64,000 nucleotides of DNA from Castanea sativa (GCF_040712315.1 NC_134023.1:16439442-16503441), one strand, 5' to 3'. Shown: positions 46,491-59,150, counted from the first letter of the stretch. Numbers and translations are program-made. Notes: generated from the letters alone by a model not told the origin.

Positions 46491-47504
46491 ATTTTTGGTT
46501 TAAGAAACCAAGAATTTCATGCAACTTTTACAATCTGGGGCACAACGAGCATTGAATCCTGACGTTACTCATTATCAAAGCTTTTTCTTTTTTGCTAAGG
46601 CAATTAAAAGAAAGCATTCATGTTCTTGGGAACTTCACTGATTTATTGTAACCTGCAGAAAAGGTTTTATATGAGAAAAATGAATGAATCCCTCGTATTG
46701 GCTTTTACAGAGGCACCTCTCTTTTTTAAGGCCTTAGGTGGTAGTAGTAGAAGTACTAGTACACTATATCATTATGGTATTTAACGCCGTAAACAATTAG
46801 AGCACATTAATTAAGCTTTGGCTACTACTTATTCGGTTTTTTTTTTTGGTTTCCATGCAAATTAGCTAGTTTTTTTTATTTTTTATTGAGGAAATAATTA
46901 ATGTGGACCATCCAAATTCATGCAATATCAATTTTTCTACGCTTAGGGTGTATTTATAGCAAATCTATATATGGGCTTAATTAATTTCATGAATAAGTTG
47001 TAACCAATATTTTTCTTTTTCTAAATATAAAAAAGTCGTGTAAACCAGTCATTGAGTAAAAACGACAAAGTCATTAGGTGAGAGAGATTAACGTAAATTT
47101 TTCAGCACATGTGAACCATATATTATAAACTCTAATTTTTTTTTTAATATATAAATAGCATATAAAATAAAGCATTGGAGATATCTACAAGTTCCATATA
47201 TAGATTTTGCCACGTGTAAGGATTAAGGAACAGTCCAAAAAATCACAACCAACGTTTCCCATGCGAGTCGCATGAGTTAACCTGTCCTCACTGCTACCTT
47301 TATAAATAAAATTTTATAAAAAAGAAACTGCCAAAGGACCAAATCCCGACCCTCCCACCCACAACGGCCACTAGCCCTTTTTCCTCAGACAGCCTCAAAA
47401 AGTGTGGGTCCCACTCTCAGTCCACGCTGTCACCTCCCTCGTGGCCCCCTCACCCCATACTTTTTTTTTAATTTATTTATAAAACATATTACAATAAAAT
47501 AATG
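46491..47504. other. Intergenic; G-box-like motif near the end
   Basis: No gene. CCACGTGT at 47210-47217 is an ABRE/G-box-like core. A TATA-like TTTATAAATAAA and a C-rich stretch follow at 47300-47460. Whether these serve the gene at 48758 or nothing is not known. Confidence 0.4.
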
Positions 47505-47846
47505 TTAGTAGTGTTTCGTCAAAACTTTTTTTTTACTCCCTGTTTACGATACATCTTGAAAATCCTATCAGCGGATAGCACGTGAATAGACTAATGAATT
47601 TACCATTTGAGTACCTTGTAGGGTCGACAAAACTTACCTTAGTTGTTCCTTATCTTAGTGCCAACAAAATAGTATTAATATAGTATTTCGTCAAACTTTT
47701 TTACTACCTATGTACGATACAGCCTAAAAATCTTATAAACTGATAGCGCGTTAAACTGAACATGAACGGGCTAATAAATCTACCACCCAAGTATCTCGTG
47801 GAATCCACAAAGCTTACCTTAGTTGTGCCCTAACTTATTGTTAGCA
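47505..47846. repeat. Local tandem duplication, about 182-base unit
   Basis: GTGTTTCGTCAAAAC at 47511 recurs as GTATTTCGTCAAAC at 47693, and CTTACCTTAGTTGTTCC recurs as CTTACCTTAGTTGTGCC. The two units are about 80% alike by eye. Non-coding; about 1 kb upstream of the RING gene. Confidence 0.85.
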
Positions 47847-48095
47847 TCTTTTTTTTTTTTTTTTTTTTTGGGTATTTATTTACTATCGAGTATTCACACA
47901 AATTATGGGCCCCATTAAAAACAATCTGGACCCCACAAGTGTACCCAAATTTGGGTCCATGCTCATCACGTTGTTCTGTACAGGAATCAGGGGCGACTGA
48001 GCAGAAAAAGATAAAAGAGAATTGAGTAAAGGGTGGGTGCGTCGGAGTGTAGCATGTCCACATGGCACTACCTGGCAGGCTCGGTTCGCAAATGA

Positions 48096-48430
48096 TACGT
48101 GGCAGATGCCCAGTTTGTCAGTTATTTAATCCCACGCCTCAATCTTTAGTCTAGTCTGTACCTCTATTCTTTGTAAATTTTTTTTTCTTTAAAAAAAAAA
48201 TATATTAATTTACGATAAACTCGAGCCTATATTCCGGAAATACCCCTATTAAATCGCTGGAATTATGGGACTGACCGGATCTTTGTTGGTTACGAAATTG
48301 GAGCCAAGTAGGAGGAAGGGCTTTTTTGGTAACCGAATCCTAAAATAGACAAAACCAAAACCAACACACAAATCTCTCTATCACTCTTCTCTCTCTCTCT
48401 CTCTCTTCTTTTACTTTTACTTTGTTATTA
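48096..48430 (+). promoter_or_regulatory. Probable promoter and 5' leader region of the RING gene
   Basis: TACGTGGC at 48096-48103 is an ABRE-type core (ABA-responsive element family). A CT-rich tract at about 48385-48408 is like Y-patch sequences near plant transcription starts. A TATA box was not fixed; CTATATC near 48591 is one candidate. The inferred leader reaches the ATG at 48758. Regulation by ABA is inference from the motif only. Confidence 0.35.
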
Positions 48431-48757
48431 TTCCATCTAAAAAAGTGGGTTTTTTATTATATTTTTTTATTATTAAAATTTAATTGTAAACCAAACCAAA
48501 CCCTAAATAAACCCCACCATACAGGCTTGCCACCTCTATTGCATGCCCTTTGTTCATTAGCTCGTCCTTGTCGTTCCCTCTTAGATCAATACTATATCTT
48601 CCCCCCTTCTAAAAAGCCTAAAGATAAGAAAACCCATTCAACAACAAAAACCCAACACACAACTAAACGCATACAAATAGCTAGAGATAGAGCCAGACTC
48701 ATAGAATACACAAACACACAAACAAAAACAAAACTCTCCCATATATCATCAATCTTC

Positions 48758-48821
48758 ATGGCTGTCGAGGCTCGGCATCTCAATCTCTTCCCTTCTCAAC
48801 TCATAGGAAACAGGTACACAT

Positions 48822-48860
<39 letters not shown>

Positions 48861-50044
48861 GTGTTTGTTTTGGCAAAACTAATGGGAAAGCGATGAACTT
48901 TGCAGGGAAATGATGAACCCCATTGAAGCAAACACAAACATGTACAACAACAACCAGATGGGATACACATACACAGTTCCATTATCAGGAACAACAACAG
49001 AGACTATGTTGCCAGCTGCATACAATTCTTTGATGAACGATTCGATTCCTCAAAAGGCTGCGATAAAATCAGAGAGCGGTCTCACCTATAACATCCCTAT
49101 TCCCATATCCAGAAAGCGCTCAAGAGACTCCATGATCAACCCCAGCTTGAGCTTCCTCTCTCACCAAACCACTCCTCAGCCACAAAAGAATTGCGGGTCC
49201 TTCTCTTTTCTCGGTGAAGACATTTCCTTTCAGATCCAACAACACCAATTCGATATCGACCGTCTCATTTCTCAACATGTACGTATTCACGAACACATAT
49301 ACACATGTTTTATTCAATATCCAATACAAAGTCTTTACCTTTCGATTAAAGGGTCACTGAAAGTTTTGGTTTTTGGGTGTGTTTTTTCAGATGGAGAAGG
49401 TGAGGATGGAGATAGAAGAAAAGAGAAAAAGGCAAGCTCGGAGGATTGTTGAAGCAATAGAAGTGGGGATGATGAAGAGGCTAAAGGCTAAAGAGGACGA
49501 GATAGAGAAAATTGGTAAACTGAACTGGGCTTTAGAAGAGAGAGTGAAATCGTTGTGCATAGAGAATCAAATTTGGCGTGACTTAGCCCAAACCAACGAG
49601 GCCACAGCCAATGCTTTGAGATCAAACTTAGAACAAGTCTTGGCAGCGCAGGTTAAGGAAGAACGCACCCACGGCGCAGCATTAGATGAAGCAGCACTGC
49701 TCATGGACGATGCACAGTCGTGCTGTGGGAGCAGTGGCGAAGAAGAAGATCATCATCATAGAGATGTTGTGGTTGAAGGAGGGAGGCGCACGTTAGCATG
49801 TGGGGTGGCGCAGGATAAGGTGGAGGATGATGGCAATGGTAATGGTAATTATAATGACAATTACAAGAATAGAAGTGAATGTGGGAACAATAGGTGGTGC
49901 AGGAACTGTGGCAAACAAGAGTCGTGTGTGCTGCTTTTGCCTTGTAGACACCTCTGTCTATGTACTGTTTGCGGGTCTACACTTCACATTTGCCCCATCT
50001 GTAAATCCACCAAGAACGCCAGTCTCCATGTTAACATGTCCTGA
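48758..50044 (+). CDS. BOI/BRG-type RING E3 ubiquitin ligase (three exons)
   Basis: Exons 48758-48813, 48906-49278 and 49391-50044, joined at GT-AG sites with phase preserved, give 360 residues. The start MAVEARHLNLFPSQLIGNRE is typical of this S-RNase-binding-protein-like family. Residues 144-200 form a charged coiled coil, WRD lies at 205-207 (the family's second conserved patch), and an acidic/His-rich linker follows. The C-terminal RING is at 313-348 with ligands C313, C316, C328, H330, C334, C337, C344 and C347 all present. Arabidopsis BOI and BRGs are E3 ligases that restrain cell death and pathogen susceptibility and bind DELLA proteins; this copy's targets are unknown. Intron 1 holds a CT microsatellite (about 48826-48856). 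No defect is seen. Family assignment is firm; the exact orthologue is not. Confidence 0.93.
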
Positions 50045-50545
50045 AAGTTTTACATATACCCAATTCACCATAATTCCCAATTTTTCTTTTTCTTAATTTG
50101 TCTACTTCTTCTTTTTTTCTTTTTTTCTTTTTCATTTTGTATGTATTTCTCTCCCTCTTTCTCTTTTGAGGTACATTAAATTTGGAAATCTTCTAGCATT
50201 GTTGTTGAAATTAAAAGACCTCCAAAATCAAGAAAACCAAGTTGTAAAAAAGGAATTTGATTTGAGCCCATTTTTTAGGCTAAATTTTGTTTGATCCCTT
50301 ATCTTTTTTGCTGAAAAAAAAATTTTACATACCAATTCACCACAAATCCCAATTTTTCTTTTTCTTAATTTGTCTCTCTTTTTTCTTTTTTTCTTTTTTT
50401 TCATTTTGTATGTATCTCTCTCTTTTGAGGTACATTAAATTTGGAAATCTTCTAGCATTGTAGTTCTCCAAAATCAAACAAACCAAGTTGTAAAGATTTG
50501 AGGCCATTTTTTAGGCTAATTTTGTTTGATCCCTTATCTAGTTTT
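50041..50545 (+). repeat. Tandemly duplicated 3' UTR of the RING gene
   Basis: Unit 1 (50041-50310) begins at CTGAAAGTTTTACAT, overlapping the stop codon. Unit 2 (50311-50545) begins CTGAAAAAAAAATTTTACAT and repeats CAATTTTTCTTTTTCTTAAT, AGGTACATTAAATTTGGAAA and TTGATCCCTTATC. Unit 2 is shorter through internal deletions. Both contain a possible polyadenylation-type context, so alternative 3' ends are possible. Confidence 0.9.
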
Positions 50546-51859
50546 GTTGATTGACATTACTAGGTTTGTTTTACTTTAACTTTTAGCTTTAAAACGTTTG
50601 AAAGGTGGATAATGCAAGCGTATCACAACAAAACTCTTTGCTCAAGGTAGTTCGGGAGTTAAGGCCAAAAAAAAAAAAAAAGGGTTAGGGTCAAGACTCA
50701 AGACTCGAAAGAAGCGAAGAGGATGGGAAAGAAAGGATCATATTCATGGATGATATTGATATAATGTGGGTCCCAAAATGTGGGACCCAAGACCAATCTA
50801 CCTGACAGCTAGTACATTGTAATGTGTAGTATAATAACAATAACAATAATATATTTTAGACCAACAACTACTGCTACTACTATTACTAGTCCTAGTCCTA
50901 GTACAAGTACTAAGGGGGTGGGGGTTGGGTCGGAACGTGTACTCCACGCTCCATTAAGTGAAAGCGTGGGGTCAACGAGATGGGGAAATCTGAAAAGGAC
51001 AGGTGTGAGGCAAAAGCTGACACGTAGGACGCGCGCAAATGTCGCTGTTGTTGCTCTCTGAGCAATAGTTGTACTATTTGGCATTGGTATTCGTTTTGGA
51101 ATTTGGTGTAAGAGCTATATGGCCCCAAGTGGGCAACGCAATGCTCACTTCTGATCTCTCTCAGCTTTGTTTTTTTTTTAGACCAAAAAAAAAAAAAAAA
51201 ACAAAGAAGAAACCGACACCAAAATGGGTGGTTGGAATAGTCCTCCCAACAACAAAACAAAAATTAAATCGTTAAATTATTGGTTGCTACTTGCTATTAT
51301 TAAAAAAAATTCAAACAAAAAGTTACAAATTTTCCCACAAAGTACGAAGAAATATAAATAATAATAATAATAATAATAAATGTATGCTTCTTGATATAGT
51401 TGCGTATTATAGACGACGACGTTATCGTTTCTCTTAAAAAATATCGTCGAGTTAAAATACTATTATTGTTTGTGTCACTTTCAACTAGAGTAGTACCCAC
51501 GAGAATAATAATGATTTGGTTATGTTTTTTTTTAAAGGTAGTTTCAACTTATAATATTTGTTTTTTATTTGTGATAGTTTTTTATTATTAGATTAAAATA
51601 TTTGTTAATTTTTTGTCTAATCTCTTATCATCAAACCAATACTACTATTGGTTTTTTTATCTGCGATAGCTTCTTATCTATTTGGTAATGTTGTTCTAAT
51701 AATGTTGTTTGTATTTTTTAAAAATATATGTAGATAAAACTATGTGTAATATTGTTTAAATACTGAAAATTGTTGCTCAAAATACCCTACTAAACAACCC
51801 TTGAATCTCAAATTACTTATTCAATTATAAGATATTTTACCAATTGAATTAATTAAAAC
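50546..51859. other. Intergenic; one moderately GC-rich patch at 50880-51060
   Basis: The GC-rich patch contains open frames on both strands, but none shows a recognisable domain. It includes CTGACACGTAGGACGCGCG. It could be a promoter region of an unseen gene or a gene remnant. The rest is AT-rich, with A-runs and an AAT repeat near 51360. Confidence 0.4.
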
Positions 51860-52205
51860 TTACAATAATTTGTTTATTTTATTTATGACGTGGGTGTTAA
51901 AAGTAGGAAAAAAACCCACAATAATTTGTTTGTTTAATTTATGATATGGGTGTTAAAAATGAAAAAAATATATATATATATTATGGGGTACAACTAAAGT
52001 TGGGGTGGTGATGGTACAAACTACTATCCGCATTTAATAATAATTGATAGTATTAAATATAAATGAAAATTGAATCCCAACAATTTTATCCATTTGTTTA
52101 ATTTTTTTTTTAATGATATGGACGTTAAAAATGTAAAACTAAATAAAAAATTATGGGGTACAGGCGTACAGCTAAAGTTGGGGGTGGTGATGGTACAAAC
52201 TACTA
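51860..52205. repeat. Local imperfect tandem repeats
   Basis: AATAATTTGTTT plus ATGGGTGTTAAAA-type units recur at about 51868, 51922 and 52095. The block TTATGGGGTACAACTAAAGTT with GGTGGTGATGGTACAAACTA occurs near 51982 and again near 52153. Non-coding. Confidence 0.85.
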
Positions 52206-53587
52206 TGTTTGGGAGAAAAAAGCAAACGAAGAAAACGATGATGAGGATTGTGCTTTGTTGCAGTGATAAATAATAGTCATGGGGGGTCTTAAATGGTGGG
52301 TACGTGTGTGTTTTGACTAGTGATTAGTTATTACTGGTGCTGTAAAAAAATGTTGGCGGTTAAGGACTTTCTTTTGGCACGGTTGAATAGGTTGGCGATG
52401 ATGATAAAAATACATATGTTATATGTGTAAGGTATTTACTTTTTTGTCGGTCTGTTTTTTTTTTTTTTTGTCTATGTACTAAATGGTCCACCTAATAAAC
52501 AGGAAAAAAGTAAAAGAAATTTTTTTTTTTGAAGTGGTCCAAAGTTTGAGGAATTTATGGGGGTGTTTTTTTACAAGTGATTGCCACGTGATTTGTGGTT
52601 GTCGTTTCCTTTTACTGGGGGTGGAAAAAGTTTTTACCGTACGTGATTTAGTTACAATGGGTGAATTTGGATAAAAATACATTGTTTTTCCTTGTTTTGC
52701 ATGCTGGTTGTGACATAAACCCATTGGTTTTTTTATACTTATGTTTCATAGTTGGGTCTGATTAGAACACACATTAAACTATCTATTTATAGTAAAAAAA
52801 TTTTAAAAATTAAAAAAGTTGTCAACACTTTTTCACTTTTTGAAATCTTTTTTTTCAAAAATGAATGATTATTGTGTGTCTTTAGAATACACATTAATAA
52901 AATTCTTCATCATTTAGGCTTTCTTCTTCTTCTTAATAATTATTTCCACTTTGTTAATACATTTTTAGATTTTAAAATGAGCTTTGATTATTTTAAGTAA
53001 ACATAAAAGTTCACAAAATGATTTTATTAACTATAGAATATAGTTACTAGTGCATTATTATTATACTTACAAAATGATTTAGTTGTAACTTGAAGAATAC
53101 ATCTACTAATGCATTTGATAACCTTTTTTTCTATATTTTCTTTAATCTATCATTTATTCGAAAATTATATTAAAGAATACAAACAAAAAAGAAACATTTG
53201 GATAATTTATTAACTATCATATAAAGTTTAAAAGCTCAATGAACTTATGGAAATCTCTTTTCTCTTCTCTACATTCTAGAAACAAAAATAAGAAAATGTT
53301 ACAACATTTCTTTAATTATCTTCCCTTCTTTCTCTCTTACCTAGAATTACAAAATGGAAACTTCCCTTCCTTCTCCTTTTTCTTTCCTTTCCCCTATACA
53401 CTTGTTTTTTTCCTTCCCAAAAAGTCAATAGATAAATTAGAGTAATATTGGGCACTCATTGACCTTTTTATGGGAATTGGAAAATTTTGCCGCTTGCGTA
53501 TAGTTCTTACCTTACTCGGAGATAGGGAAACAAAAAAGCAAAATCAATATGATACTGGACAGAATTATGTAACTCATATTCACAAAT

Positions 53588-53644
<57 letters not shown>

Positions 53645-55520
53645 GTTGTGTTAACAAGTATAGTAAGGTAGCACACTACTGTATGTCATAATTTTTGTCA
53701 ACTATCGTTTTTATGTCAATATTTTGTCAGTTTTATAGATTTTAGAATCAGCATTACAAAATTTCTATAATTTATCTAAATTAAATAAGACTCACATGAT
53801 TTTAACCTTAATAAGCATTGCACAATGCTCGTTGACATTTTACCTATATGTATTAGTAAATTTTGTACGTATCCATCCAAAAAAAAAAAAAAATCGGTAG
53901 AATACTAGTATTTTAGGCAAGTTAGGTTTATTATTAGTTAGGAGTATTACTAAAAAAATTATAGTATTTAATTTAAAAAAAATTTATATATCTAATAGGA
54001 ATGATGCTACCTTTTAACGAATAATATTTTCTAACATTTTTGTGGTGTATAAGATATGTGTCTTTAACTAGATGGTATCTTCCCCACTTTTCTTCGTTTG
54101 TCCCAACTCTAAACTTAAAATTTTTTTTTTATTAAAAAAAATACAAGAACTAACCCATTTAGTTTCTTTTGGCTTTACTTGGTCACAAATCACAATCAAT
54201 TAGTACTATTTTTTTAGACTTATCTAACAAAGAAAAAAAAATTAAAATAAAAAGGCAGAGATAATTACCGTCAATATAGGAATCAAAGACCATGCTTTTT
54301 CTTTTTTGTTTTATCATTGACATTTTCCAATGAGTTGTACTAATCACCTTGGAATAAACTCCACCATAAAATTAGGTCTCACATTTATTTTGGGTCTATT
54401 ATTGTTTGTTTGTACCACTCAAAATCAAATGCTCAATAGTCTTGCCGCATTTTGGAAGATGCCTAGATTGTTTAGCAATCGCATTCAAACTCTCAATTTA
54501 ATAAATATTTTGAGAATCAAAAAAAATTTAAATAATAAATTGAATTCGATTTTTTTTGTTCCAACTAATAGGCCAATTATAGAACAATATGTCTGATCTG
54601 ACCCCCAAAAAAAAAAACAATGGGTCCCACACAAAAACAGGTACAAACGCCAAAGTTAGCATTTAATGAGAAAGAGTAATAAACAAAGACAACACAAAAA
54701 TAATGGGAGATTTTGTTTTTTTAGGATGGGATCTTTGACCCCACAACCCCTTTGTGGGACCCTCAGCAAGATCAGGACCATCTGTCCCTTTATGACCGGC
54801 ATATCCTCTGGCCTCTATAACACGTGAATCTGATTCCCACTCCTTTTTTTTCCTTTTCCTTATTATCATCATTATCTACTTAGTTAATTATTCCACATTT
54901 AAATTAATTAATTGCCTACTACCATAGAGTCTATACACATGAGATTAAATTATTGCTATCCTAGATTAGACATTTTGTATTTGACTAGTTTTATGTGACA
55001 ACGATGTATATGTTTATATCAAGCTATTTGAATTGAATGGTTGGTATAATTTTTTTTTAATTTTTTAATTTTTAATTTTTTTTTTAATATTTTTGGTTTA
55101 AATGGACTTGCCAACTATAGACTACTTGTTGCCTAGGAATCTAATCAAAAGTTAGAGAACATTTTACCTAAAAAAGAAATGATACCACTTTTGGTGAGTT
55201 TTCAAAAAAATTTTAATCTATTATTATCTAATTGTGAGACTAATTGTAACGTTGAAACACCATAATGGCCACTAGTGGACATGGACAAGACTTTTGATGG
55301 GGAAAGAGTTTTTTTTATTTGTTTACTTTTTTTTTTCTTTCCATTTATTATTAATTTAATAAGTCATGGAAATAGTTGGCCTGCCTTTGAACGCTTTTGC
55401 ACGTCACTGCTTGCCTTCTTGGAAATTAGTAATAAATTTTTTTTTTTGGGATAATTCTTGAATGTCTTCTACTACTTTTAATTTTTATGTTTTCTCTTTT
55501 TTATATGTGTTTCTTTATGA
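52206..55520. other. Intergenic with an (AT)n tract at 53591-53642
   Basis: No gene recognised. The frames at 53239, 53470 and 54330 are AT-rich and lack domains. The AT microsatellite is about 52 bases. TGGGTCCCAC-type words near 54620 and 54750 also occur near 47410 and 50770, but no element boundary is visible. Confidence 0.5.
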
Positions 55521-55657
55521 CCTGTTTGGATGGAGAGAGGAAGAAGAGAAAATGAAGAAGAGTAGAGTAAAGTTAACTAAAAATAAGTTAATTTTGTGTT
55601 AAATCTACTCTACTCTACTCACTCTCCATCATTCTCTCTCAATCCAAATGAACCAGG
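55521..55657. mobile_element. Small palindromic MITE
   Basis: The left half starts CCTGTTTGGATGGAGAGAG and reaches GAAGAGTAGAGTA. The right half starts TACTCTACTCTACTC and ends CAATCCAAATGAACCAGG. The halves are imperfect inverted complements over some 50 bases, so the 137-base element can fold on itself. CCTGTTTGG-type ends occur in PIF/Harbinger-like MITEs; the target duplication is not clear. Confidence 0.65.
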
Positions 55658-56079
55658 TTGTATCAAGCCAGTCTAGCAGGTACGAGATGCTTTTGTGTAT
55701 ATATTAAACATAAATCAAGTTCAAACTTATCATCAAATTAAAGTTATGTATTCGAATTTAGTTTATAAATATTTAAATTTATGATCTTAATTTAATCAAG
55801 TTTTCTTTTTGCTCTAATACATGAGTAAACATTACAACTAAAACTTTATACCTTTACCTAAATTCATTCTCATCCCTTACCACCATTAGTTATTGTTATG
55901 ATATTCTTCTCAACAAAAAAGCTATTGTTACGATAACATTGATGGAGCTACATAAATAGGTTATTTCATGGTCAATCTCTTTTTCTTTTCTTTTTTTCTT
56001 TTTTTTTTTAGGGGATTTCATGGTCAATCTTGTATCTATAATATAACATAATAATAAAAAATCATCAACCTCATATCCA

Positions 56080-56127
<48 letters not shown>

Positions 56128-56945
56128 CTAATATAAAAGAAAACTCATCAACCTCATAACACAATAAAACTTAGAATCATGATTTTAGATTTTCTTAATG
56201 TTATTTATAAGTTTTCCACACCACAAACAATACTTGGATTACAATAATCAAATCACTTGTTCAAAGGCTTGTTAAAGGCGAGATTCAAGTAATAATTCAA
56301 TGATAATGGTATTCTTTGTGATACCTCATGTATCTGTAGTTTGAAGCTCACGTCCTCCTTCCCTACTATTTACTTATTATAAAAAAATAAATAAATAAAA
56401 AAAGAGAAAGAAGAGAATAAGAGAGGTTGTTAAAGGTTTTTGCTTATCTCTTTATACGCCAAGCCTTATAGAATAGCTTATGAGCTTCACTTGATTGTTA
56501 AGTAAACAAACAAAACAAGTATTCTTTTTTCTCTCACTTTTTTTCTTTCTTTCTTTCCTTTTTTCTAAATGGAACTCCATCACTTCATAAATGTAATTAT
56601 TCTTTTGTTAGGTAATTAAGAAATCTCATCCCATTCCCTTAATTATTTAGCAAATGGATGCATTTAGTCATTTGAAGCTTCAAATTTCTTTGTTTTACCT
56701 TTACTCTCCATTTTTTTTAATGGGACCTTTACCCTCCATTTGTTTAAGTAGAATTTTTTTTTTTAGTATTTTTTATATTGGAAAACACAGTCAACAAAAA
56801 ACTTTTTTTCCTAGGGTCAACGAAATACAATCCCAAAAGATCAAAGAATGTTTTCCATAATGTTACATTGATCAGTGAAAATAATCTTCACATCACAAAA
56901 AACCTCTCATGATATTAACTTCTCTATCTTCATGCGATACATATA
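55658..56945. other. Intergenic; (AT)n at about 56083-56122
   Basis: AT-rich, no coding frame. GGGGATTTCATGGTCAATCT near 56012 repeats TTTCATGGTCAATCT at about 55963, a local duplication. Confidence 0.5.
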
Positions 56946-57856
56946 GGGTCTGTTTGGATAAGCTGTTCTAAAAATGCATTTTTTAAAAATAGCGTTTTTA
57001 AAACGAGCGTTTTGAAAACACAATTTTTAAAGTAATATTTGAGCGTTTGGTAAAACATGTTGCTCTAAAATTGTTGTCTTGAAAAATTTACAAAAAAGGA
57101 CCAACAGACTATGCTGTAATGATAATAATAAGAGTAATAATATATATTTTTTATTATTTAATAATGTAACAACAAGAAAATGTCCCATAAAAATTTAATA
57201 ATAATAATATGGTTCTATTTAATAGTGTAATTTATTTATGTAATTATAATAATAAAAAATTACACAAGAAGGACACCTAATTTTTATCTTTCCCAATGTC
57301 TATCTCCTACGACCACAAGCTTCTCCTTCACTTGCTGAGTAGCTGGACAAAAATCTTCTACCGCCAATCACATGGTCTGCATCTAACCTTAGTAATTTCT
57401 AAAAATTCATTCAATTGCATCCAAGTTTCTCCAGATTTTTCTTCTTTGCGTCACCCACTCCTCATCCCATACCAAAGTAATTTTTGCTTGCGCTCCAATT
57501 TTTTCATGCCTAGAATATTCAATTAATGAAAAAAGCTATAGAGAAGAAATTTCATCAAAGCCGAGCAGAATTAGATAGTCGCAAGGCGTAGAGGAGATAG
57601 ATGATAGTCAGGTGGCAGGCAAGACATTAGTATTTGTGAGGATATTTTAGGAATTTCAAACTTCAACTGAACATGATAGTTGTTTTTTTTTCCTGCGTTT
57701 TTTAAAAAGCCATTCACCATAGTGTTTCGCAAACGCAAATATCAGAGTTTCCAAAAACGTAATTTTTTTAAAAACATATTGCCAAACGCATAGCTTCCAG
57801 CGTTTTTGATAAAAAACGCAAGTTTTCATTTAGAAAACGCCCCACCAAACGGAGCC
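56946..57856. mobile_element. TIR DNA element, PIF/Harbinger-like ends
   Basis: Ends GGGTCTGTTTGG and, inverted, GGCTCCGTTTGG, followed inwards on both sides by sequence rich in GCGTTTTTAAAA and AAAACGCAAG words. A 3-base ATA flanks both ends, possibly the target duplication. 911 bases. The middle (57296-57560) is less AT-rich with a short frame of no recognised domain, so no transposase is shown. Superfamily assignment is tentative. Confidence 0.65.
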
Positions 57857-57917
57857 ATAATAGAAAATATCTTTTACCTAAACATTTTTAAGGTGGTAAC
57901 TGAACACATGAATACGC

Positions 57918-58016
57918 CTATATATATCACCTTATTTTTAGGGTTCCAACCAAACACATAAATACGACTTAGATTTTTCAAAAAAATATTTTATATTGAA
58001 ACAAACAAAACATAAT
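57918..58016 (+). repeat. Repeat segment unit A (also at 62750 and 63665)
   Basis: The phrase ATATCACCTTATTTTTAGGG then ACACATAAATACGACTTAGA and ATTGAAACAAACAAAACATA recurs at about 62750-62900 and 63665-63795. The gag-only element sits between units A and B, and the MITE at 63277 between B and C. It looks like an old local duplication later split by insertions. Confidence 0.8.
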
Positions 58017-58036
58017 ATATATATATATATATATAT

Positions 58037-59137
58037 TGAAAGCTCAAATTTGTGTTAAAAACACAAGAGCTGTTTAGACCCCAAATAAAAAGATTACGGC
58101 TCGGTTGATTTTACTCTAATTTAAACTAAGTGCGGAATAGAGTAAATGTGAGTGAACAAACAAAACAACTACTCTAAGCCATATTCATTAAGCACAATAG
58201 TATATAAAAAAATAAAAAAATAAAAAAAATTTTAAAAAGCTAAAAGAGTAGGGAAGAGAGATGCAAACACAAGATAACACTTCGATGTATTATCGAAGAA
58301 GAAACCGAAAAATTCGGCAAAAAACCTCTCCGCCGCCCTCCAAGCGGTAAATTAATCCACTAGACAATAAGTTGGGATATACGAATAGCAAAAGACCCTC
58401 CAAGTCTAATCTACCCAGTGCACCTAAGCCCTTCAAGCTCCTACTCCAACAAGGTTTCTTGGAACCGTGTCTTTTCTAGCTTTCCGGATCCCGCAATGCG
58501 CCTGATAGCATCCGCCAAAATTTGGCTTCTTCCAATACTTCCCAGCAACACCAAAAACTCACTGGACACTCAGTATGGGTGTGGTAAGTGTTTGGACTAT
58601 CAACCTCTTAAGGATTTAGAAATGGAGAGGTAATAGTAGAGAAAAACCACAATGGATGGTGTGTAGAATTGTGGGTATGACAATCTCACACTCTCAAGGA
58701 TTTGAGGCTAAGGTTCTCTTCTGAAAAGCTCTCTACTCAATATGTGGGTAATGATGGTATATATAGTGTGTATGAGGATGTAGTGGAGCAGATATGACAA
58801 AATAGCAAAATAGACTGTTTCACGGGTATCTCACAGGAAGTCCTTACCTGCGAGACACTCGCGAAAACCAGCTGTCACCATCTATCATGACTCTTCGCAT
58901 TCCAATAATGTGCAAGGCACATGCATCACTTCGCGGGATGCTTAGTCGCGAGCTACCCGCGAAAACTCTTTTGTCTTCAAATGCTTGAGTCTTCACACAC
59001 ACTCTCTCTCTCTATTACACAACTCTTACAATTAAATCCCACAATAAATACAGGGTATAAAAGATTGAATAAAATTACAATCAAATTTAGCACGGAATTA
59101 AAGCCAACACAAAATAGTTGTAAATTACAACTTTACA
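58037..59137 (-). repeat. Gag-only element, 3' LTR (element orientation)
   Basis: 1101 bases, plus-strand start TGAAAGCTC and end CTTTACA. It contains GATTACGGCTCGGTTGATTT and TCCGCCGCCCTCCAAGCGG. It is about 94% like its partner by eye; it has an A-rich expansion near 58205-58240 and is 26 bases longer. Confidence 0.93.
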
Positions 59138-59150
59138 ATCTCCCCCTTTA
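59138..59150 (-). promoter_or_regulatory. Gag-only element polypurine tract
   Basis: The minus strand reads TAAAGGGGGAGAT immediately before the LTR start TGTAAAG, a classical plus-strand primer site. Confidence 0.9.

Noticed and set aside
48422..48913. Open frame of 163 codons covering the 5' leader, exon 1 and intron 1
   Set aside because: It reads through a clear GT-AG intron; the true exon 1 starts at 48758 and joins exon 2 at 48906 with correct phase.
50809..51260. Overlapping frames on both strands in a GC-richer patch
   Set aside because: No domain, low-complexity Thr/Val/Ile runs from trinucleotide repeats; kept only as a composition note.
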